A DNA stretch of 40,616 nt. Origin: Hydrogenophilaceae bacterium (GTDB taxonomy: Bacteria; Pseudomonadota; Gammaproteobacteria; Burkholderiales; Thiobacillaceae). How positions within the stretch are numbered: the stretch's first letter is position 1; each line of letters begins with the position of its first letter. Below, piece after piece: positions 17,513 to 30,808 of this stretch. The DNA lies in contig JACAEC010000051.1 of NCBI GenBank assembly GCA_013389055.1, forward strand, positions 1-40,616, written 5' to 3'. A program made the position numbers and the translations under genes. Below the pieces are notes generated by a model. The model was not told the origin of the DNA, made no database searches, and saw only the letters and a program-made list of their open reading frames with translations.

Positions 17513-18320
17513 CCGCCACCGGCGCCTTGATGCCCGGGTGCGGGTCGTAGTTCTCCAGGCTGAAGTCCTCGTACTTGAAGCCGAAGATGTCAATCACCTC
17601 GGGGTTGATGCACATGGTCGGCAGCGGCCGGAAGTCGCGCGCGAGTTGCAGGTTCACCTGCTCCATGTGATTCAGATAGATGTGGGCATCGCCCAGGGTG
17701 TGGACGAAGTCGCCCGGCCGCAAGCCGCAGACCTGGGCCATCATCATGGTGAGCAGGGCATAGCTGGCGATGTTGAAGGGCACGCCGAGGAAGATGTCGG
17801 CGCTGCGCTGGTAGAGCTGGCAGCACAGCCTGGCCTGACCGCCGGCCCGGTCGGGCTCGACGTAGAACTGGAAGAAGGCGTGGCAGGGCGGCAGCTTCAT
17901 CTTGTCGACCTCGCCCACGTTCCAGGCCGAGACGATGAGGCGGCGCGAATCGGGGTTGGTCTTGATCTGCTCGACCACTTGGCTGATCTGGTCGATATGG
18001 CGGCCGTCGGCGGCCGGCCAGGAACGCCACTGCGAGCCGTAGACCGGGCCGAGGTTGCCCTCTGCATCGGCCCACTCGTCCCAGATGGTGACGCCGTTTT
18101 CCTTGAGATATTTGATGTTGGTGTCGCCCTGCAAAAACCAGAGCAGCTCATGGATGATGGACTTGAGGTGGACCTTCTTGGTGGTCAGCAGCGGAAAGCC
18201 TTTACCCAGGTCGAAGCGCATCTGGTAGCCGAACACGGAAATGGTGCCGGTGCCGGTGCGGTCGGATTTCTCGACGCCATGCGCGAGCACATGGCGCAAC
18301 AGGTCGTGGTACTGCTGCAT
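17508..18320 (-). CDS. thyA: Thymidylate synthase
   Basis: [50 protein letters not shown]; catalytic-site context intact. Confidence 0.97.
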   Translation of the reverse strand: MQQYHDLLRHVLAHGVEKSDRTGTGTISVFGYQMRFDLGKGFPLLTTKKVHLKSIIHELLWFLQGDTNIKYLKENGVTIWDEWADAEGNLGPVYGSQWRSWPAADGRHIDQISQVVEQIKTNPDSRRLIVSAWNVGEVDKMKLPPCHAFFQFYVEPDRAGGQARLCCQLYQRSADIFLGVPFNIASYALLTMMMAQVCGLRPGDFVHTLGDAHIYLNHMEQVNLQLARDFRPLPTMCINPEVIDIFGFKYEDFSLENYDPHPGIKAPVAV

Positions 18321-19219
18321 TAGATGGTGTCCTTGTAGATGAGCTTGTAGACCAGGTTCATCAGGAACAGCTGCTGATGTTGGTTGAGGCTTTCGAATTG
18401 CAGGCCGTAGACGTTGCGCGGCTGGCCGTCGGCGCCGGTCTCCGCCACCACGGAACGCACGGCCGCGGAGACCTGCACCGCCTCTTCGATCTCGCCGACC
18501 TGGGCCTTGAAGCCGAGATAAACGGTCTGGTCCTTGCGGCCGATCGGCTTGCCGATCAGCAGGCGCGCCCCGCCGACGCTGATGTCGTTGATCAGGCCGG
18601 TGGCGACCGGGCTGCCACCCTCTTTGTCATAGATGACCGTTTCCAGTTCGACCACGGCCCGCATGGACTTGCGCAGGCGCATGGTCTGCACGCCGGCCGG
18701 ATAGGACAGGTGCAGATAGGGATAGGGGGCGTGCTGGACCTTGAGCACCTTGGCGCTGAAGGTGCCGATGACCAGGCCGGAGAACACCCGCACGGCGAAG
18801 GTTTGGCCATCGCTGATGTGCACCAACTTGCCGCCGGTTTCCGGTAGGCTGGTCATGATGCTGCGACCCTTGCTGTAGCCGACCAGGCGCACACTGTAGG
18901 TCTCCTTGCTTCCCGCCGCCAGCGGCTGCAATTGCACGACCTCGCCGGGCACCAGCTTCAGGCTTTCGAAGGGCAGCAGCTCGGCGGCCTTGACCCGCGA
19001 CTCGTCGGCCACCACTTCCGGCGCCTCGCCGCGCTCGCGGCCGAAGACCTCGCGGAACAGGCCGCGTTGGATCAGGCCGCTCACCTGGTTCATGCTCTGG
19101 ACCACGATGCCGCGATTGAGCAGTAGACGGCCATTGGCGTCATAAGCCGACCAAGGCAGGGGCTGACCGATGACGATCTCGGATGCACGCACCCGAACCA
19201 GGTCTTTCTGCTCAGGCAT
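18320..19219 (-). CDS. PilZ-domain c-di-GMP effector (YcgR-like architecture)
   Basis: [43 protein letters not shown] contains RxxxR...(D/N)xSxGG PilZ signature; N-terminal beta-rich YcgR-like region. Confidence 0.8.
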   Translation of the reverse strand: MPEQKDLVRVRASEIVIGQPLPWSAYDANGRLLLNRGIVVQSMNQVSGLIQRGLFREVFGRERGEAPEVVADESRVKAAELLPFESLKLVPGEVVQLQPLAAGSKETYSVRLVGYSKGRSIMTSLPETGGKLVHISDGQTFAVRVFSGLVIGTFSAKVLKVQHAPYPYLHLSYPAGVQTMRLRKSMRAVVELETVIYDKEGGSPVATGLINDISVGGARLLIGKPIGRKDQTVYLGFKAQVGEIEEAVQVSAAVRSVVAETGADGQPRNVYGLQFESLNQHQQLFLMNLVYKLIYKDTI

Positions 19220-19267
19220 GGTCCGCCCTGGCAATACTGTCGCGGCTGTTCGCTACCCTGTTCATTA

Positions 19268-19822
19268 TTAGTGCGTAGTTTGCTTGGCTAATTGGTCGAG
19301 TATATCCAAAACCAGTTCCCGGCCTAAACCGCCCATGCCCCGGGTGAGCAGGTCGGCGTCGCGCTCGCCGTCGATCAGCCGGCGCATGATGCCGCCCAGC
19401 CGGGCCATGTCGCCGCCCGCCTTGACCATCTGTTCCGCCATGGTGGCCAGTGCCGAGAAGGCCTGGACGTCGCCGCGGGCGGCCGCCTCGATCATGGCGG
19501 CCAGGCCCGGTGCGGCGGCCCCCGCCTCCGGCGCGCTGTCCAATGGCGGCAGCGTGGCCGGGTCATTGAGGCCGGCCAGGATGGCCTCGGCGATCACCCG
19601 GTCCTCGTCGTCCAGGCCCAGGAGCACTTGCCGGTCGCGCTTGCCGGCGGCGATCTGGCGAATCGTGGCGACCAACTGCCCCCAGCCCTGGGCCTCGGCC
19701 GCCTGCAGGGCGCCCTGCAGTTCGGCCTTGAGCGCGGGGTTGACCATGGCTTGGACCACGGCATGGATAAACTGGGCATGCACCCGCAGAATCTGCTCGG
19801 CCGCGGCCGGTAGTTGAGCCAT
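19268..19822 (-). CDS. Conserved-looking hypothetical protein, 184 aa, downstream of bpt
   Basis: [40 protein letters not shown]...; start overlaps the bpt stop (ATGA); no family recognised. Confidence 0.65.
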   Translation of the reverse strand: MAQLPAAAEQILRVHAQFIHAVVQAMVNPALKAELQGALQAAEAQGWGQLVATIRQIAAGKRDRQVLLGLDDEDRVIAEAILAGLNDPATLPPLDSAPEAGAAAPGLAAMIEAAARGDVQAFSALATMAEQMVKAGGDMARLGGIMRRLIDGERDADLLTRGMGGLGRELVLDILDQLAKQTTH

Positions 19823-20553
19823 CAAACACTCTCCTGAGGACGTTGCCATTGCCCTTGCTGCAGCAGTTCGATCGGGCGATATTGGGTTTTGTAAGCCATC
19901 TTGGGGCTCTGCTCGATCCAGTAGCCGAGGTAGAGATAGGACAGGCCCAGCTTGCGGGCCAGTTCGATCTGGGCCAGCACGCCGTAGACGCCGAGGCTGC
20001 GCTTGGCCAACTCGGGCGCGTAAAAGGTGTAGACCGCGGAGAGGCCGTCGAGCAGGCGGTCGACCAGGCAGACCATGACCACCTCGCCATTCAGCCGGAA
20101 TTCGGCCAAGGCGCTGTCGATCTGGCTTTTCAACAGAAAGTTGCGGTATTGCTCGCGGTCGTCCTCGTCCATGCCGCCGCCCGGGTGGCGCCACTGCTGA
20201 TAGCGGCGATAGAGCCGGTAGTGTTCCTCTTCGAAACTCAAGGGCTTGAGTTCGAACGCGAGGTCCTGGTTGCGCGCGGCACAGCGGCGTTGGCTGCGGT
20301 TGGGCGCGAACTCCGCCACCGACACCCGCGCTGGCATGCAGGCCCGGCAGGCACTGCAACGCGGCCGGTAGACGAACAGGCCGCTGCGACGAAAACCGGC
20401 ACGCACCAATTCCGAATAGACCGTAGTGTCGATCAGGCTGTAGGGCGTGGCCACTTGGGAACGCGCCTCCCGCCCCGGCAGGTAGCTGCAGGGATAGGGC
20501 GCGGTCAGGTAGAGCTGCAACCTATGGATGGGCAGTTCGCGCAAAGAGGTCAT
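19822..20553 (-). CDS. bpt: Aspartate/glutamate leucyltransferase (Bpt/Ate family arginyl-leucyl transferase)
   Basis: [90 protein letters not shown]. Confidence 0.93.
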   Translation of the reverse strand: MTSLRELPIHRLQLYLTAPYPCSYLPGREARSQVATPYSLIDTTVYSELVRAGFRRSGLFVYRPRCSACRACMPARVSVAEFAPNRSQRRCAARNQDLAFELKPLSFEEEHYRLYRRYQQWRHPGGGMDEDDREQYRNFLLKSQIDSALAEFRLNGEVVMVCLVDRLLDGLSAVYTFYAPELAKRSLGVYGVLAQIELARKLGLSYLYLGYWIEQSPKMAYKTQYRPIELLQQGQWQRPQESV

Positions 20554-21235
20554 GATCGAAGGTCCATTTGCCAACACGGCCGGGCTCGGCCACCAAGCTA
20601 TCCAATTCGGCCCGAAAGATGCTGCGCGGGATCGGCCGGGCACCGAGCGAGGCCAGATGTCGGGTCACCATCTGGCAATCGATCAGACCGAAACCCCAGC
20701 GCCTGAGTTGCAAGACCAGGTGGGCCAGGGCCAATTTTGACCCATCCGTGACCCGGGTGAACATGGATTCGCCGAAAAAGGCGCGGCCCAGGGCCACGCC
20801 GTAGAGGCCGCCGACCAGGCGGCCGTCCAGCCAGGTCTCCACCGAGTGGGCATAGCCCGCCCCGTGCAAGCGGCCGTAAGCCGCCTGCATGGTCGGGGTG
20901 ATCCAGGTGCCGGCCTGACCTTCCCGCGGCTCGGCGCACCGGTGCATGACCTCGGCAAAAGCCGTGTCCACCCGGATTTCGTAATCGGGCTTCTTCAGGC
21001 GGCGGGCCAAGGAGCGGGCGATCTTGAATTCACCCGGGAACAGCACCATGCGCGGGTCGGGCGACCACCAGAGGATGGGCTCGCCCGGGCTGAACCAGGG
21101 GTAGATGCCGCGGCCGTAGGCATCGAGCAGGCGCTCGAGCGAAAGGTCGCCGCCGGCCGCGAGCAGCCCGTTGGGCTCCGCCAGGGCGGTATCGAGCGGG
21201 GGGAACGGGGCCGTGCCGGCAAGCCAGGGAATCAT
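20522..21235 (-). CDS. aat: Leucyl/phenylalanyl-tRNA--protein transferase
   Basis: [63 protein letters not shown]. Confidence 0.96.
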   Translation of the reverse strand: MIPWLAGTAPFPPLDTALAEPNGLLAAGGDLSLERLLDAYGRGIYPWFSPGEPILWWSPDPRMVLFPGEFKIARSLARRLKKPDYEIRVDTAFAEVMHRCAEPREGQAGTWITPTMQAAYGRLHGAGYAHSVETWLDGRLVGGLYGVALGRAFFGESMFTRVTDGSKLALAHLVLQLRRWGFGLIDCQMVTRHLASLGARPIPRSIFRAELDSLVAEPGRVGKWTFDHDLFARTAHP

Positions 21236-21288
21236 GCACCTATTGTAACCAGCGCCATCCGGTAGAATGCGCGCTGGTATCCCCACGC

Positions 21289-23712
<2,424 letters not shown>

Positions 23713-23748
23713 CGGCACGGGCAATTTGTACTACTCTAGTCGAACTAT

Positions 23749-23916
23749 ATGGATATCCTCTATCTACTGATTCCCCTGAGCCTGGTCTTCGTCACGGTGA
23801 TCGCGATCGGCCTGCTCTGGGCAGTGAAAAGCGGCCAATTCGAAGACATGGAAGGGCCGGCCCACCGCATCCTGATGGATGACGACGACGAACCGCCGGC
23901 AAAAGACCGCGACTAG
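23749..23916 (+). CDS. ccoS: cbb3 oxidase maturation protein CcoS (55 aa)
   Basis: Hand-translated, absent from the ORF track: MDILYLLIPLSLVFVTVIAIGLLWAVKSGQFEDMEGPAHRILMDDDDEPPAKDRD*. Confidence 0.9.
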   Translation: MDILYLLIPLSLVFVTVIAIGLLWAVKSGQFEDMEGPAHRILMDDDDEPPAKDRD

Positions 23917-23929
23917 AACCTGCGACGGA

Positions 23930-23943
23930 TTGACACAGGTCAA
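23930..23943 (+). promoter_or_regulatory. FNR/ANR/FixK-type box upstream of ccoN
   Basis: TTGAC-ACAG-GTCAA, perfect palindromic half-sites, 67 bp before the ccoN ATG. Confidence 0.75.
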
Positions 23944-24010
23944 GATGAAACATTAGGATTCGGAAGTCTTAAATTATCAACTAACTTGAAACCCCGCTTA
24001 GGAGGCCTGT

Positions 24011-25444
24011 ATGGAAGCAACAACATACAACTATAAGGTCGTCCGGCAATTCGCCATCATGACCATCGTCTGGGGCATTGTCGGCATGTTGGTCGGTGTC
24101 ATCCTGTCCGCCCAGTTGCTCTGGCCGACATTGACCGAAGCCCTGGGGCCCCTGGCACCCTATCTTTCTTATGGCCGCATCCGCCCGCTGCATACCAATG
24201 CGGTGATCTTCGCCTTCGGCGGCTCAGGGCTGTTCGCTGCCTCCCTGTTCATCGTCCAGCGCACCTGCCAGACGCGGCTGCTCTCCGATGGCTTGGCCAG
24301 TTTCGTGTTCTGGGGCTGGCAACTGGTCATTCTGCTGGCCGCCGTGACCCTGCCCCTCGGCTTTACCTCCAGCAAGGAATACGCCGAACTGGAATGGCCG
24401 ATCGACATCCTGATCGCCGTGGTCTGGGTCGCCTACGCCGTCCTCTTCTTCGGCACCATCATCAAGCGCAAGACCCAGCACATCTACGTGGCCAACTGGT
24501 TCTTCGGCGCCTATATCGTCACCATCGCCTTGCTGCATATCGTCAACAGCATCGAGTTGCCGGTGACGCTGACCAAGTCCTACTCCGCCTATGCCGGCGT
24601 CCACGATGCCATGGTGCAATGGTGGTACGGCCACAACGCGGTCGGCTTCTTCCTGACCACCGCCTTCCTCGGCATGATGTATTACTTCGTGCCCAAGCAG
24701 GCCGGCCGGCCGATCTTCTCCTACCGGCTGTCGATCGTGCACTTCTGGTCGCTCAACTTCATCTACATGTGGGCCGGTCCGCATCACCTGATGTACACGG
24801 CCCTGCCCGACTGGGCGCAGTCGCTGGGTATGATTTTCTCGCTGATGCTGATCGCGCCGTCCTGGGGCGGCATGATGAACGGCATCATGACCCTGTCCGG
24901 CGCCTGGCATAAGCTGCGCACCGACCCCATCCTGAAGTTCCTGATCACCGCCCTTTCCTTCTACGGCATGTCGACCTTCGAGGGCCCGATGATGTCGGTG
25001 AAGACCGTGAACGCCCTGTCGCACTACACCGAGTGGACCATCGGTCACGTGCATTCCGGCGCCCTGGGCTGGGTGGCGATGATCACCATCGGCTCCATGT
25101 ACTACCTGATCCCGCGCTTGTTCGGTCGGGAGGAAATGTACAGCGTGAAGCTGATCAACACCCACTTCTGGATCTCGACCATCGGCGTGGTGCTCTACAT
25201 CGCCTCCCTCTGGATCGCCGGCGTGGCCCAGGGCCTGATGTGGCGCGCGACCAATGACGACGGCACCCTGACCTACAGCTTCGTCCAGTCGGTGGAAGCG
25301 ATGTATCCCTTCTATTACATCCGCCTCCTGGGTGGCCTGCTGTTCTTCGGCGGCATGCTGCTCATGGCCTACAACGTGGTGAAAACCATCACCGCAGGCA
25401 AGGCAGTGAACGACGCCCGCATCCCCGAAGCGGTTGCCGCCTGA
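24011..25444 (+). CDS. ccoN: cbb3-type cytochrome c oxidase subunit I
   Basis: Haem-copper oxidase motifs: [56 protein letters not shown]. Confidence 0.97.
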   Translation: MEATTYNYKVVRQFAIMTIVWGIVGMLVGVILSAQLLWPTLTEALGPLAPYLSYGRIRPLHTNAVIFAFGGSGLFAASLFIVQRTCQTRLLSDGLASFVFWGWQLVILLAAVTLPLGFTSSKEYAELEWPIDILIAVVWVAYAVLFFGTIIKRKTQHIYVANWFFGAYIVTIALLHIVNSIELPVTLTKSYSAYAGVHDAMVQWWYGHNAVGFFLTTAFLGMMYYFVPKQAGRPIFSYRLSIVHFWSLNFIYMWAGPHHLMYTALPDWAQSLGMIFSLMLIAPSWGGMMNGIMTLSGAWHKLRTDPILKFLITALSFYGMSTFEGPMMSVKTVNALSHYTEWTIGHVHSGALGWVAMITIGSMYYLIPRLFGREEMYSVKLINTHFWISTIGVVLYIASLWIAGVAQGLMWRATNDDGTLTYSFVQSVEAMYPFYYIRLLGGLLFFGGMLLMAYNVVKTITAGKAVNDARIPEAVAA

Positions 25445-25464
25445 CCCGGAACAGGAGACGAATC

Positions 25465-26079
25465 ATGATTGCTCACAAGCTCATCGAAAAAAACATCGGC
25501 CTGCTCATCGTGCTGACCATCCTGATCGTCAGCGTCGGCGGTTTGGTTCAGATCGTGCCCTTGTATTTCCAGAAATCGACCACCAAACCGGTGCCGGGCC
25601 TCACGCCCTACAATGCCCTGCAACTGGCCGGTCGCGACATCTACATCCGGGAGGGCTGCGTGGGCTGCCACTCCCAGATGGTCCGACCCTTCCGTGCCGA
25701 GACCGAGCGCTACGGCCATTTCTCGGTGGCCGGCGAGTTCGTCTATGACCGCCCCTTCCTCTGGGGCTCCAAGCGTACCGGCCCCGACCTGCAGCGAGTG
25801 GGCGGCCGCTATTCGGACGAATGGCATTACGTACATATGATGAACCCGCGCGACGTGGTGCCGGAGTCGAACATGCCGGCCTACCCATGGCTCGCCGACA
25901 CCCCGCTCGACAGCTCCGACATCCAGAAGAAGATGCGCGTACTCAAGGACTGGGCTGGCCACCCCTATACGGATGAGGATATCCAGGGTGCACAGGCCAT
26001 GCTCGAAGGTAAAACCGAGATGGATGCCATGATCGCCTATCTCCAGGTGCTTGGCACCGCGGCACCCAAGGCCAAGTAA
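25465..26079 (+). CDS. ccoO: cbb3-type cytochrome c oxidase subunit II (monohaem)
   Basis: [48 protein letters not shown]. Confidence 0.97.
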   Translation: MIAHKLIEKNIGLLIVLTILIVSVGGLVQIVPLYFQKSTTKPVPGLTPYNALQLAGRDIYIREGCVGCHSQMVRPFRAETERYGHFSVAGEFVYDRPFLWGSKRTGPDLQRVGGRYSDEWHYVHMMNPRDVVPESNMPAYPWLADTPLDSSDIQKKMRVLKDWAGHPYTDEDIQGAQAMLEGKTEMDAMIAYLQVLGTAAPKAK

Positions 26080-26081
26080 GC

Positions 26082-26246
26082 ATGGACGCCGGCTTCATCG
26101 GTTCTGCCGTCACGGTCTTGTTCTTCCTGTTGTTCATCGGCATCGTCTGGTGGGCCTATCACAAGGAGAACAAGGCCAAGTATGAAGAGGCGGCCAAGCT
26201 GCCCTTCCAGGAAGGCGATGACGGCGCCGATGACCGCCCGGTCTGA
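26082..26246 (+). CDS. ccoQ: cbb3 oxidase subunit CcoQ (54 aa)
   Basis: Hand-translated, absent from the ORF track: MDAGFIGSAVTVLFFLLFIGIVWWAYHKENKAKYEEAAKLPFQEGDDGADDRPV*. Confidence 0.9.
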   Translation: MDAGFIGSAVTVLFFLLFIGIVWWAYHKENKAKYEEAAKLPFQEGDDGADDRPV

Positions 26247-26267
26247 TCGATACCTGAGGAGAACATT

Positions 26268-27206
26268 ATGATTGAAGGCTACGCCATACCCGATTTCATC
26301 AGCGAGTTCTGGCATTACTACATCGCCGCCATCACCGTCATTTCCATCATCGGCATCATCTGGTTCCTCAAGAGCCAGACTACGCGCAAACTCGCCGTCG
26401 GTGAAGAGGCCGAGTTGATGGCGCCGACCTGGGACGGCAACTTGCAGGAACTCAACAACCCGCTGCCCCGCTGGTGGCTGTATCTGTTCTATTTCCTGAT
26501 CGTCTTCAGCATCGCCTATCTGGTGCTCTATCCCGGCCTGGGCAAGTTCGAAGGCAGTTGGAACTGGTCTTCGGCCGATGCCTATCAGGAAGAGAAGGCC
26601 CGGGTCGATGCCCGATTCAACGCGCAGTTCCAGCCATTCCTCGGCATGGACCTGAAGGCGGTGGCAGCCGATCCCAAGGCGCGCGAGATGGGCCAGCGCC
26701 TGTTCATGGCCTACTGCTCGACTTGCCACGGCACCGATGGCAAAGGCGCCAAGACCAGCCGGCTGTTCCCCGACCTGACCGACAACGAGTGGCTGTTCGG
26801 CGGCGGCGACCCCGAGGCGATCAAGGCCAGCATCGCCTACGGCCGAGTCGGCGAGATGCCGCCGATGCAGGACGCCCTGGGCGGCGCGGCCGGGGTCAAG
26901 GAAGTGGCCCACTATGTCCTCTCGCTCTCCGGCAAGCCTCATGACACGGCCCTGGCCGCTGCCGGCCAGGCCAAATGGGCGGCCTGCGCGGGCTGTCACG
27001 GCGAGGACGGCAAGGGCAACCTGGCCATCTCGGCGCCGGACCTCACCGACAAGGCCTGGCTCTACAGCGGCACCGAGGCCGGCATCATGGAAGCCATCAG
27101 CAAGGGCCGCAAAGGCGGCATGCCGGCCCAGCTCGAGCATCTGGGCGAGGCCAAGGTGCATCTGCTCACCGGCTACGTCATGTCGCTATCGCAAAGCGGC
27201 AAATAA
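26268..27206 (+). CDS. ccoP: cbb3-type cytochrome c oxidase subunit III (dihaem)
   Basis: Two haem motifs CSTCH and CAGCH; N-terminal TM and NNPLPRWWLYLFYFLIVFSIAYL. Confidence 0.96.
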   Translation: MIEGYAIPDFISEFWHYYIAAITVISIIGIIWFLKSQTTRKLAVGEEAELMAPTWDGNLQELNNPLPRWWLYLFYFLIVFSIAYLVLYPGLGKFEGSWNWSSADAYQEEKARVDARFNAQFQPFLGMDLKAVAADPKAREMGQRLFMAYCSTCHGTDGKGAKTSRLFPDLTDNEWLFGGGDPEAIKASIAYGRVGEMPPMQDALGGAAGVKEVAHYVLSLSGKPHDTALAAAGQAKWAACAGCHGEDGKGNLAISAPDLTDKAWLYSGTEAGIMEAISKGRKGGMPAQLEHLGEAKVHLLTGYVMSLSQSGK

Positions 27207-27216
27207 CGAGCCGACC

Positions 27217-27265
27217 GTGACCGGTCCGGCGACCGGTCACGCTGCCCTTGCGGGCGGCTTTTTTT
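27217..27265 (+). terminator. Tandem-hairpin terminator after ccoP
   Basis: GTGACCGGTC-CGGC-GACCGGTCAC immediately followed by GCTGCCC-TTGC-GGGCGGC-TTTTTTT. Confidence 0.85.
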
Positions 27266-27301
27266 CAATGACACGCCGAATCAGGAGAGGTCTCTCGCGC
27301 A

Positions 27302-28714
27302 ATGATTGAACACCCCGCTGCTGGCGGCCAGGCATCTGGCGAGAGCGAACAGCAACTGCTGGAGATCCGGCAGAAGATCCACCCCCGCGCGGTCCACGGC
27401 TGGTTCAACAACTGGCGCATCGCCCTGGTGGTGTTCACCCAGGCTATCTATTACGGCCTGCCCTGGCTGCAATGGGACGGGCATCAGGCCGTGCTGTTCG
27501 ATCTGGCCGCCCGCAAGTTCTATCTGTTCGATCTGGTGTTCTGGCCCCAGGACTTCATCTGGCTGGCCGCGCTCTTGATCATCTCCGCTCTCGCCCTGTT
27601 CCTGTTCACCGCAGTGGCCGGCCGCCTGTGGTGCGGCTATGCCTGCCCGCAGACGGTCTATACCGAGCTCTTCATGTGGATCGAGCAGGCCTTCGAGGGT
27701 GATCACATCCACCGCAAGAAACTGGAAACCGCACCGTGGGGCGTGGAGAAAATCTTGCGCCGAGGTGGCAAGCACCTGACCTGGATCGTGCTCGCCCTCT
27801 GGACCGGCTTCACCTTCGTCGGTTATTTCACGCCGATCGAGGTGCTCGGCCAGGAAGCGCTCAGCTGGCAACTCGGCCCCTGGGAGACCTTCTGGATCCT
27901 GTTCTACGGCTTGACCACCTGGGGCTTCGCCGGCTTCATGCGCGAGCAGGTCTGCAAATACATGTGCCCCTATGCCCGCTTCCAGAGCGTGATGTTCGAC
28001 CCGGACACCCTGATCATTACCTACGACTACAAACGGGGCGAACCGCGCGGCGCACGCAAGAAGGGCCTCGATCACAAGGCCCAAGGCTTGGGCGACTGCG
28101 TCGACTGTGGCATCTGCGTCCAGGTCTGCCCGACCGGCATCGACATCCGCAACGGCCTGCAATACATGTGCATCGGCTGCGCCGCCTGCATCGACGCCTG
28201 CGACCAGGTGATGGTGAAGGTGGGTTACCCCAAAGGGCTGATCCGCTATTCGACCGAGAACGCAATCGAGGGCAAGTACCCGGACTCGGCCATCTGGCGC
28301 CACAGCCTGCGGCCGCGCACCCTGGTCTACAGCCTGATCCTGCTCGGCATCATAGGCGCCTTCCTCTATACCCTCGCCGAACGCATCCCCTTGCGGGTGG
28401 ACATCATGCGCGACCGGCAGACCCTGGCCCGGGAAACCGAAGAGGGGCAGATCGAAAACCTCTACCGCATGCAGATCATCAATATGGATCGGCAGGCGCA
28501 TCGTTACCTGATCCGCGCCCGCGGCATCGAGGGGCTGACGGTGGCCAGTGGCCAGCAGGTGGACATTGCCGGCCTGGATACCGTGAACATCACTGTCAAT
28601 CTGCGCGCCGAACCCATGCATCTGACGCGGCCGAGCACCCCGATCATCTTCGAGGTCCGATCCGAGGATGACAACACCATCGTCCAGGAAGCAAAATCGA
28701 GCTTTCTCAAATGA
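27302..28714 (+). CDS. ccoG: cbb3 oxidase accessory ferredoxin-type protein CcoG (FixG/RdxA)
   Basis: LWCGYACPQTVYTELFMWIE; CVDCGICVQVCPTGIDIRNGLQYMCIGCAACIDACDQVM. Confidence 0.95.
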   Translation: MIEHPAAGGQASGESEQQLLEIRQKIHPRAVHGWFNNWRIALVVFTQAIYYGLPWLQWDGHQAVLFDLAARKFYLFDLVFWPQDFIWLAALLIISALALFLFTAVAGRLWCGYACPQTVYTELFMWIEQAFEGDHIHRKKLETAPWGVEKILRRGGKHLTWIVLALWTGFTFVGYFTPIEVLGQEALSWQLGPWETFWILFYGLTTWGFAGFMREQVCKYMCPYARFQSVMFDPDTLIITYDYKRGEPRGARKKGLDHKAQGLGDCVDCGICVQVCPTGIDIRNGLQYMCIGCAACIDACDQVMVKVGYPKGLIRYSTENAIEGKYPDSAIWRHSLRPRTLVYSLILLGIIGAFLYTLAERIPLRVDIMRDRQTLARETEEGQIENLYRMQIINMDRQAHRYLIRARGIEGLTVASGQQVDIAGLDTVNITVNLRAEPMHLTRPSTPIIFEVRSEDDNTIVQEAKSSFLK

Positions 28715-29226
28715 ACCAGCCACTGTCCTCGATCCCTGAATCCAATCCGCCTTGGTGGCGCCAACCGTGGCCGTGGTTCCTGATGGCCCTGCCGCTGAGT
28801 GCAGTGGTCGGCGGCATCATCACCGTCTGGCTGGCGGTGAACGGTGCCGATGATCTGGTCAGCGACGATTACTACAAGGAAGGGTTGGCAATACGCCAAG
28901 TCGTCGAGCGTGACGCAAAGGCCAGCCAACTCGGCCTGATGGCCGAACTGAAGGCACATGCGGGAGCCCTAAGCGTGAACCTCGGTGGTGACTTGCCCGC
29001 CGACCCCGACAGTTTGAGACTGCGTCTGATTCACCCCACCCAGGCCGGGCAGGACATTGTGCTGACCCTCAAGGCGATGGGCAAGCAACAATTTATGGCC
29101 CACCTGCCAGCGATGCCGCCAGGCAGGCGGCAACTGCAACTGGAGCCGCCTGATCGCAGCTGGCGCTTGATCGGGGAGTGGCGTAGCCCCCTTGATGGCC
29201 AGTTGACCCTGCAAGCACGACCTTGA
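28711..29226 (+). CDS. ccoH: FixH family protein CcoH
   Basis: Single TM followed by DDYYKEGLAIRQVVERDAKA; overlaps ccoG by 4 bp. Confidence 0.88.
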   Translation: MNQPLSSIPESNPPWWRQPWPWFLMALPLSAVVGGIITVWLAVNGADDLVSDDYYKEGLAIRQVVERDAKASQLGLMAELKAHAGALSVNLGGDLPADPDSLRLRLIHPTQAGQDIVLTLKAMGKQQFMAHLPAMPPGRRQLQLEPPDRSWRLIGEWRSPLDGQLTLQARP

Positions 29227-29260
29227 AGACCCCACGCAACAAACAAAGAGGAGACCCAGC

Positions 29261-29392
29261 ATGGACGTCATCATGAAAGAGCTGTTCACCACCGACATCG
29301 GCCTCTTGGCCCTGTTCACCCTCGGCTTCATCGTCGCCATGGGCCTGTTCCTGTGGTACCGCCTTACGAAATACGCCCGGGAAGATCGCTGA
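29261..29392 (+). CDS. Small single-TM protein, 43 aa, DUF3149-like
   Basis: Hand-translated: MDVIMKELFTTDIGLLALFTLGFIVAMGLFLWYRLTKYAREDR*; preceded by AGAGGAG ribosome-binding sequence; DUF3149 resemblance from memory. Confidence 0.7.
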   Translation: MDVIMKELFTTDIGLLALFTLGFIVAMGLFLWYRLTKYAREDR

Positions 29393-30808
29393 TCAGATCG
29401 ATCGAGGCGCAAACAGCGCCTCCAACTGGAGCCGGCTGGCCGTGTAGTCTTCCTTGTCTAGAAAGTCCTGGGCAAGGAAGGCCTCCATCTGCGGATAGAG
29501 CGTGATCGCCTCATCCAGTTGCGCATCGTTGCCGCGAGTATAAGCGCCGATGGTGATCAGGTCGCGACTGCGCTGATAGCGGGCGTAGAGCCCCTTGAAC
29601 CGACGCACCTGATCCAACTCACTGCGGCTCAACAATTCGGTCGCCACCCGCGAGATCGAAGCCTCGATGTCGATCGAGGGATAATGGCCCTGGTCAGCCA
29701 GCTGTCGCGACAACACGATATGACCATCGAGGATGGCCCGGGCGGCATCGGCGATGGGGTCCTGCGGATCGTCACCTTCAGTGAGCACGGTGTAGAAAGC
29801 GGTGATCGAACCCGAGCCGTCGTGGCTGTTGCCGGCCCGCTCGACCAATTGCGGCAGCTTGGCGAAGACCGAGGGCGGGTAGCCTTTGGTCGCCGGCGGC
29901 TCGCCCACCGCCAGAGCGATCTCGCGCTGGGCCTGGGCATAGCGGGTGAGCGAGTCCATGATCAAGAGCACGTGCTGGCCCTGGTCGCGGAAGTATTCCG
30001 CCACCGCCGTGGCATAGGCCGCGCCGTGCAGGCGCAGCAAGGGCGGCGAGTCGGCCGGCGAGGCCACCACCACCGAGCGCCGCAGACCCTCCTCGGCCAG
30101 GATGTTCTCGATGAATTCCTTGACCTCGCGGCCGCGCTCGCCGATCAGGCCGACCACGACGACATCGGCCGAGGTATAGCGGGCCATCATGCCCAGCAAC
30201 ATGCTCTTGCCAACGCCGCTGCCGGCGAACAGGCCCATGCGCTGGCCGCGGCCGACGGTGAGCAAGGCATTGATCGCGCGCACCCCGACATCGAGCACCT
30301 CGCGGATCGGCTCCCGCTCCATGGGATTGACCGGGCGGCTGTACAAGGGCCCCTGGCGCTGGGCTGTAATCGGCCCCAGGCGATCCAAGGGCCGGCCAGC
30401 GCCGTCGATCACCCGCCCGAGCAATTCCGGTCCGACCATGACCTGACGAATGCGATCCTCGTTGCGTCGGCGATGGTGATAGGGTTTGTGGATTTTCGGC
30501 GGGTCGGCTTGGCTAGTCGGGCAGGGTTCGACCACGGCGCCCGGCATCAGGCCATAGACATCGGTCGCCGGCATGAGGAACAGCCGCTCGCCGGAGAAGC
30601 CGACCACCTCCGCATCGACCCGGGTGCCGCTGGGCATGGAAACCTGGCAGCTGACGCCGGTGGCCAGCTTGAGCCCCACCGCTTCCATGACCAGGCCGGC
30701 CACTCGGGTCAGCCGTCCGCTGATGTGCCATGGCCCGGCAAGGTCCAAGGCCTCGCGGCAGTTGCGCAGGTGGGCCTTGAGCGCCTCGGCCCGGCTTATT
30801 TGAGCCAC
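29393..30808 (-). CDS. fliI: Flagellum-specific ATP synthase
   Basis: [59 protein letters not shown]. Confidence 0.96.
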   Translation of the reverse strand: MAQISRAEALKAHLRNCREALDLAGPWHISGRLTRVAGLVMEAVGLKLATGVSCQVSMPSGTRVDAEVVGFSGERLFLMPATDVYGLMPGAVVEPCPTSQADPPKIHKPYHHRRRNEDRIRQVMVGPELLGRVIDGAGRPLDRLGPITAQRQGPLYSRPVNPMEREPIREVLDVGVRAINALLTVGRGQRMGLFAGSGVGKSMLLGMMARYTSADVVVVGLIGERGREVKEFIENILAEEGLRRSVVVASPADSPPLLRLHGAAYATAVAEYFRDQGQHVLLIMDSLTRYAQAQREIALAVGEPPATKGYPPSVFAKLPQLVERAGNSHDGSGSITAFYTVLTEGDDPQDPIADAARAILDGHIVLSRQLADQGHYPSIDIEASISRVATELLSRSELDQVRRFKGLYARYQRSRDLITIGAYTRGNDAQLDEAITLYPQMEAFLAQDFLDKEDYTASRLQLEALFAPRSI

